This document shows positions 60,902 to 64,000 of a DNA stretch of 64,000 nucleotides, in pieces; the stretch's first letter is position 1, and every line of letters starts with the position of its first letter. The stretch is taken from NCBI RefSeq assembly GCF_005860805.1, contig NZ_VCEJ01000008.1, positions 62,001 to 126,000 on the forward strand, in the 5' to 3' direction. The DNA comes from Dyadobacter luticola. Lineage in GTDB: Bacteria > Bacteroidota > Bacteroidia > Cytophagales > Spirosomataceae. The notes beneath the pieces were generated by a model. It had not been told where the DNA came from, searched no databases, and worked only from the letters and a program-made list of their open reading frames with translations. The position numbers and the translations under genes are program-made.

Positions 60902-62384
60902 TTTTGAAAATCAATGGCGAAAGGCCTTGATGGATGCGTCGGAAGCTCCTCCACCTTCTGTGTGGGAGAATATTGAGGCGCATTTGGAAAAGGATAATAA
61001 GAGAGGCTTACTGCCATTGTGGTTGAATTCGCAAAGAATTTGGTTAGCTGCGGCGTCTGTTGCCGCATTGCTGTTCGTGGGTGCCGGAATCTGGTATTCA
61101 GCTAAAAATGATGTGTCTGGTACAAATAATCAGGTTGCAGTCAGTAAATCTGGAAATGCTGGAAATGCAGAAAATTCAGCTGCTGATTCTAAAACTGCTG
61201 AGGCTGACGAAAAAGGGGAGGTTGGCGCAAATGATATTACGAAAGACGAGGTTAAGTCAGCAAATAAAGTAGATAATGCTTCTGTAAGTTCGTCGGGTGC
61301 GATTGAAAATAAGCCTTCGATTGCCGGAAAAAGCAGAAAGGTATCGAGAGGAAATTCCTATGCTTCCAAAGAAAAGCATGCTGAGCATATATCTTCAGAT
61401 GCGCAAAGTTTCATTGCTAAAAATTCAACAGAAAATCCGGTTGAAGCAGCTGCCCGCATTCCGGAAGCAAATGTTTTATCTGCGAATTCTTCATCGGTGA
61501 ATGAATCGAAACAGAACATTTCGGCTGAATTAATGTCATCCTTACCCTACAACGACCTGGATGTGCATCTGCAAAAACGATATGTATTTTTCCGCCCGGA
61601 AATAAAAGCGGAGGAACTGGTAAAACTGTCGGCGAATAAAGAATATTGGGCAGGGATCAGTTTAATGCCAGCGTCATTTAATCCCGATTTAAAAGTCAAA
61701 TCAGCGCCGACCAATTTTAGTTATCAGGCGCTGTCCAATAAAAAATCGGTATCTGGAACAAGCGAGGCGGGGGCTTCTTATGCGCTGCAAACACAGGCGG
61801 GAATGAAATTGTCGAAACACTGGTCCCTAGAAATGGGTGTAAGTTATTTAAAGGGAAATTCGAATTATCAGGGAGGCGGATATTTATTGAGTGCCAATAA
61901 TAGTACCTCGGCCAATGTTTTGGAAAATGCGCTGGTAGGAATTGCGCCAAACGCTTATCCGGCTTTAACAGATAAATCTCAGAGTTTTAATAGCGGCGCG
62001 ATATATGTAGATGTATCTAAAAAATCCAGTAACAATTATCAGTATCTGCAACTCCCTGTTCAGGCCGGCTTTACAATTTATCCTGAAAAGAAATTGAGCT
62101 ACTCATTATTAGGTGGTATGATGGCGAATTTCTTTTTGACGAATGATCTGGAATCGGCTTCGGGAGATATTATTACCACCACTGCGAATGATGAAATTTA
62201 CCGGACGGTGAACTGGGCGGCTACTACCGGTTTACGATTTAATTATCGACTCAGTTCCAAGTGGAAAGCGAGCCTCACAGGATCGTATCAAAAAGCGGTT
62301 TCATCGGGTTTCAGGTCAAATCAAAGCCTGGATGTGCATCCTTATTTGTACGGAGTAGCGTGGGGAGTTCGGTATTCTTTTTAA
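60879..62384 (+). CDS. Putative anti-sigma-like membrane protein with C-terminal outer-membrane barrel
   Basis: A 501-residue protein, start at 60879 (MDPSEKDSFENQWRKAL). A short cytoplasmic head with APPPSVWENIEAHL precedes one transmembrane helix (about 55-73). A low-complexity Ser/Ala/Lys/Glu linker (75-215) follows. From about 260 the sequence has alternating strands with aromatic turns and ends GVRYSF, as in outer-membrane beta-barrels. The head and operon position next to an ECF sigma factor suggest anti-sigma function. Linking both membranes in one chain is unusual. The family name is not certain. Confidence 0.7.
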   Translation: MDPSEKDSFENQWRKALMDASEAPPPSVWENIEAHLEKDNKRGLLPLWLNSQRIWLAAASVAALLFVGAGIWYSAKNDVSGTNNQVAVSKSGNAGNAENSAADSKTAEADEKGEVGANDITKDEVKSANKVDNASVSSSGAIENKPSIAGKSRKVSRGNSYASKEKHAEHISSDAQSFIAKNSTENPVEAAARIPEANVLSANSSSVNESKQNISAELMSSLPYNDLDVHLQKRYVFFRPEIKAEELVKLSANKEYWAGISLMPASFNPDLKVKSAPTNFSYQALSNKKSVSGTSEAGASYALQTQAGMKLSKHWSLEMGVSYLKGNSNYQGGGYLLSANNSTSANVLENALVGIAPNAYPALTDKSQSFNSGAIYVDVSKKSSNNYQYLQLPVQAGFTIYPEKKLSYSLLGGMMANFFLTNDLESASGDIITTTANDEIYRTVNWAATTGLRFNYRLSSKWKASLTGSYQKAVSSGFRSNQSLDVHPYLYGVAWGVRYSF

Positions 62385-62456
62385 AAGAAAGCTAAACGTT
62401 CCAACCAATAATGGGCCTTTTGAATCTAGGATTTAACGTTCTTAAATCTATTAGCC

Positions 62457-63689
62457 ATGAAAGTTTTAAAACGATTCAAACTGGTCCCGATCCTGGCATT
62501 TACATTATTGCTGGGTTGCACAGATGATAAGAATCCGAGCCCGGATTTAATCGTAAATCCTGTTACTATTCCGGCCAACATTGCGGATGGAACAACATCT
62601 TTCGCGTTCAATTTCCTTCATAACTTACAGCAAACGCAACCGGCGCAAGACAATCTATTTGTGTCGCCGCTAAGTCTGCACATTGCGCTAGGAATGCTTC
62701 TAAACGGCTCAGAGCGTGAAACTGCCGATGAAATCCTGAAAACGCTCGAAATGCAAGGCGTATCGGTTGCTGACTTAAACAATGCATATAAAACATTGGT
62801 TAACGATTTGCCGGTGGCCGATTCGCGGGTAAGTTTGGGGCTGGCAAACTCCATGTGGTACCGGAGCGGATTTCAGGTTGAAAATAATTTTCAAAATATT
62901 TTGAGAGATTCTTTCAATTCAGATATTACTGGTTTGATTTTTGATAATGCGGCAAAAGATAAAATTAACCAGTGGGCAAGTGATAAAACCAATGGAAAAA
63001 TTAAAAAGGTACTCGACGAAATTGATGAAAATAAAGTAATGTTTTTATTAAATGCACTTTATTTTAAAGGGGATTGGAAATCACAATTTGATTCAAAGCA
63101 GACGGTTGAAATGCCTTTTAATTTGGAAGGTGGTGGAACAAAATCAGTTAAAATGATGAATGTTAAATCAACATTTCCTGCTACCTTCAATAATACTTTC
63201 AGTGCCGTTAAACTTCCCTATTCAAGTGGTCAGTTTAGTATGACTTTACTTATTCCTTATGGACAAAATACAATTGATGGCGTTCTAGCTGAAATGACCG
63301 CATCAAAATGGAGAGAAGTATCGGCTGAAATGCGTGATCGGAATGTTAAGGTAGGTCTACCGAGATTTAAGCTGGATTATTCAGCAAAATTAAATGCTAC
63401 ATTGGAAAAGATGGGTATCAATAAAATCTTTTCGAGCTCCGCGCAATTAGGTAAGATTAATAAGAATGAACATTTGGTAGTAGATTTTGTAAAACAAGAC
63501 GCTTATCTCGGGATAGATGAACAAGGAACGGAAGCAGCAGCCGTCACCAGCATTGGTATCGATGTAACGTCGGTCAGTCCGGATGAAAACAGATATATTT
63601 GTGACAGACCATTTGGGTTAATTATTACAGAAAATACTTCCAATACAATTCTATTTATGGGTCGAATTAAAAACCCGGATAGTAAATAG
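62457..63689 (+). CDS. Serpin (serine protease inhibitor) lipoprotein
   Basis: A 410-residue serpin with a lipoprotein signal ending LLLGC (Cys21). The shutter region NLFVSPLSLHIALGMLLNG and the breach region ALYFKGDWKSQFD are typical. The C-terminal DRPFGLIITENTSNTILFMGRI is also diagnostic. The hinge GTEAAAVTS is that of an inhibitory serpin, and alignment places the scissile bond near Thr-Ser in IDVTSVS. It probably protects the cell surface or periplasm from foreign or its own proteases. Bacterial serpins are uncommon. Confidence 0.9.
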   Translation: MKVLKRFKLVPILAFTLLLGCTDDKNPSPDLIVNPVTIPANIADGTTSFAFNFLHNLQQTQPAQDNLFVSPLSLHIALGMLLNGSERETADEILKTLEMQGVSVADLNNAYKTLVNDLPVADSRVSLGLANSMWYRSGFQVENNFQNILRDSFNSDITGLIFDNAAKDKINQWASDKTNGKIKKVLDEIDENKVMFLLNALYFKGDWKSQFDSKQTVEMPFNLEGGGTKSVKMMNVKSTFPATFNNTFSAVKLPYSSGQFSMTLLIPYGQNTIDGVLAEMTASKWREVSAEMRDRNVKVGLPRFKLDYSAKLNATLEKMGINKIFSSSAQLGKINKNEHLVVDFVKQDAYLGIDEQGTEAAAVTSIGIDVTSVSPDENRYICDRPFGLIITENTSNTILFMGRIKNPDSK

Positions 63690-63724
63690 GAGGATCTGTT
63701 AGCCATTAAAAACATTTAAGATAA

Positions 63725-63748
63725 AAAATGTCGGGAAACCGGCATTTT
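63725..63748 (+). terminator. First hairpin after the serpin gene
   Basis: AAAATGTCGG pairs with CCGGCATTTT around loop GAAA, one G-T pair. T tract is short, so it is a weaker terminator than the next one. Confidence 0.6.
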
Positions 63749-63759
63749 CGGGGTGCGTT

Positions 63760-63797
63760 ATCGTCCGGAGGCTTTGCTTTCGGACGATTTTGTTTTT
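63760..63797 (+). terminator. Second, stronger terminator after the serpin gene
   Basis: ATCGTCCG (63760-63767) pairs with CGGACGAT (63781-63788), followed by TTTGTTTTT. Confidence 0.75.
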
Positions 63798-63851
63798 AAA
63801 TGAAATATTTGGAAGATTGGTTTTGCAACCGAGTGCGGCCCAGGATGGGAA

Positions 63852-64000
63852 TTAGTTTTTGAGCAGGATAACCGCTTTTTTGTCAAAATCAGCGTAGCCT
63901 TTCCTGGCAGCAGATAAGGCTTCTATTTGATGCAGAAACAATTTTTGGCCCTGCTGATACCACGAGCGGAATTTTTGGGAATGATCAATATGCTTTGGTA
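63852..64000 (-). CDS. Unidentified protein, C-terminal fragment (cut by window edge)
   Basis: An open minus-strand frame of 48 codons reaches the window edge and ends at a TAA at 63852-63854. The visible part (HSQKFRSWYQQGQKLFLHQ, then ALSAARKGYADFDKKA, then VILLKN) is helical and charged, typical of the end of a cytoplasmic enzyme. I do not recognise the family. It is convergent with the serpin gene, with two hairpins between. Confidence 0.4.
   Translation of the reverse strand, partial: PKHIDHSQKFRSWYQQGQKLFLHQIEALSAARKGYADFDKKAVILLKN

Overview
The window is a single chromosomal segment from a Bacteroidetes bacterium, most likely a Cytophagales member of the Dyadobacter/Spirosomataceae type. 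The basis is gliding/type IX secretion genes (gldG, gldJ, a PorP/SprF-like protein and a large cargo protein with the gliding-motility C-terminal domain), Bacteroidetes-style promoter boxes of the form TAnnTTTG, short LeuA and MurQ variants, and planctomycete-type cytochrome/DUF1501 genes that recur in Cytophagales. The genus is inference. I see no rRNA, tRNA, CRISPR array, insertion sequence or prophage. No gene-free stretch exceeds about 300 bases.

Layout. 1-3.6 kb: end of an isocitrate dehydrogenase gene, a PIN-domain toxin pair, aspartate aminotransferase and a flavin/2Fe-2S reductase. 3.6-6 kb: a BlaR1/BlaI-like sensor-repressor pair with three matching operator palindromes upstream. 6-15.7 kb, nearly all minus strand: dnaN, gldG, a PhyH dioxygenase, a DUF1080 protein, rnr, a DEDDy exonuclease, a small unknown gene and lipB. 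15.8-27.2 kb, plus strand: yraN, then a run of secreted or periplasmic proteins (two Tat-exported TIM-barrel isomerase-like proteins, a large haem/HEAT dehydrogenase-like protein, a DUF1549/DUF1553 cytochrome, a DUF1501 protein, rhaM, and a DUF2231-cytochrome-LRR protein) that looks like a periplasmic carbohydrate-oxidation module. 27.3-37 kb: a barstar-like gene, pnuC, mfd, gldJ, comF, pyrC, a Nudix hydrolase and ruvB. 37-43 kb: the type IX cargo protein divergent from porP/sprF, a NIPSNAP protein and murQ.

43.2-58.1 kb holds a nearly complete branched-chain amino-acid biosynthesis cluster: ilvD-ilvB-ilvN-ilvC-ilvA, then leuC-leuD-(leuA paralogue)-leuB-leuA. The ilv and leu halves are separated by accessory genes: a HEPN/MNT toxin-antitoxin pair, an AraC regulator, and a RelE-type pair whose toxin is frameshifted. 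The best candidate for an undescribed system is the leader in front of the last leuA gene (56744-56925): a good Bacteroidetes promoter, a 16-codon leader peptide rich in Leu and Ile codons, a possible antiterminator and a strong intrinsic terminator. It resembles a classical amino-acid attenuator and controls a LeuA that lacks the C-terminal feedback domain.

58.2-64 kb: purU, a free-methionine sulfoxide reductase, a muconolactone-isomerase-like small protein, an ECF sigma factor overlapping an unusual protein that joins an anti-sigma-like cytoplasmic head and one membrane helix to a C-terminal outer-membrane barrel, a lipoprotein serpin, and the end of an unidentified minus-strand gene.
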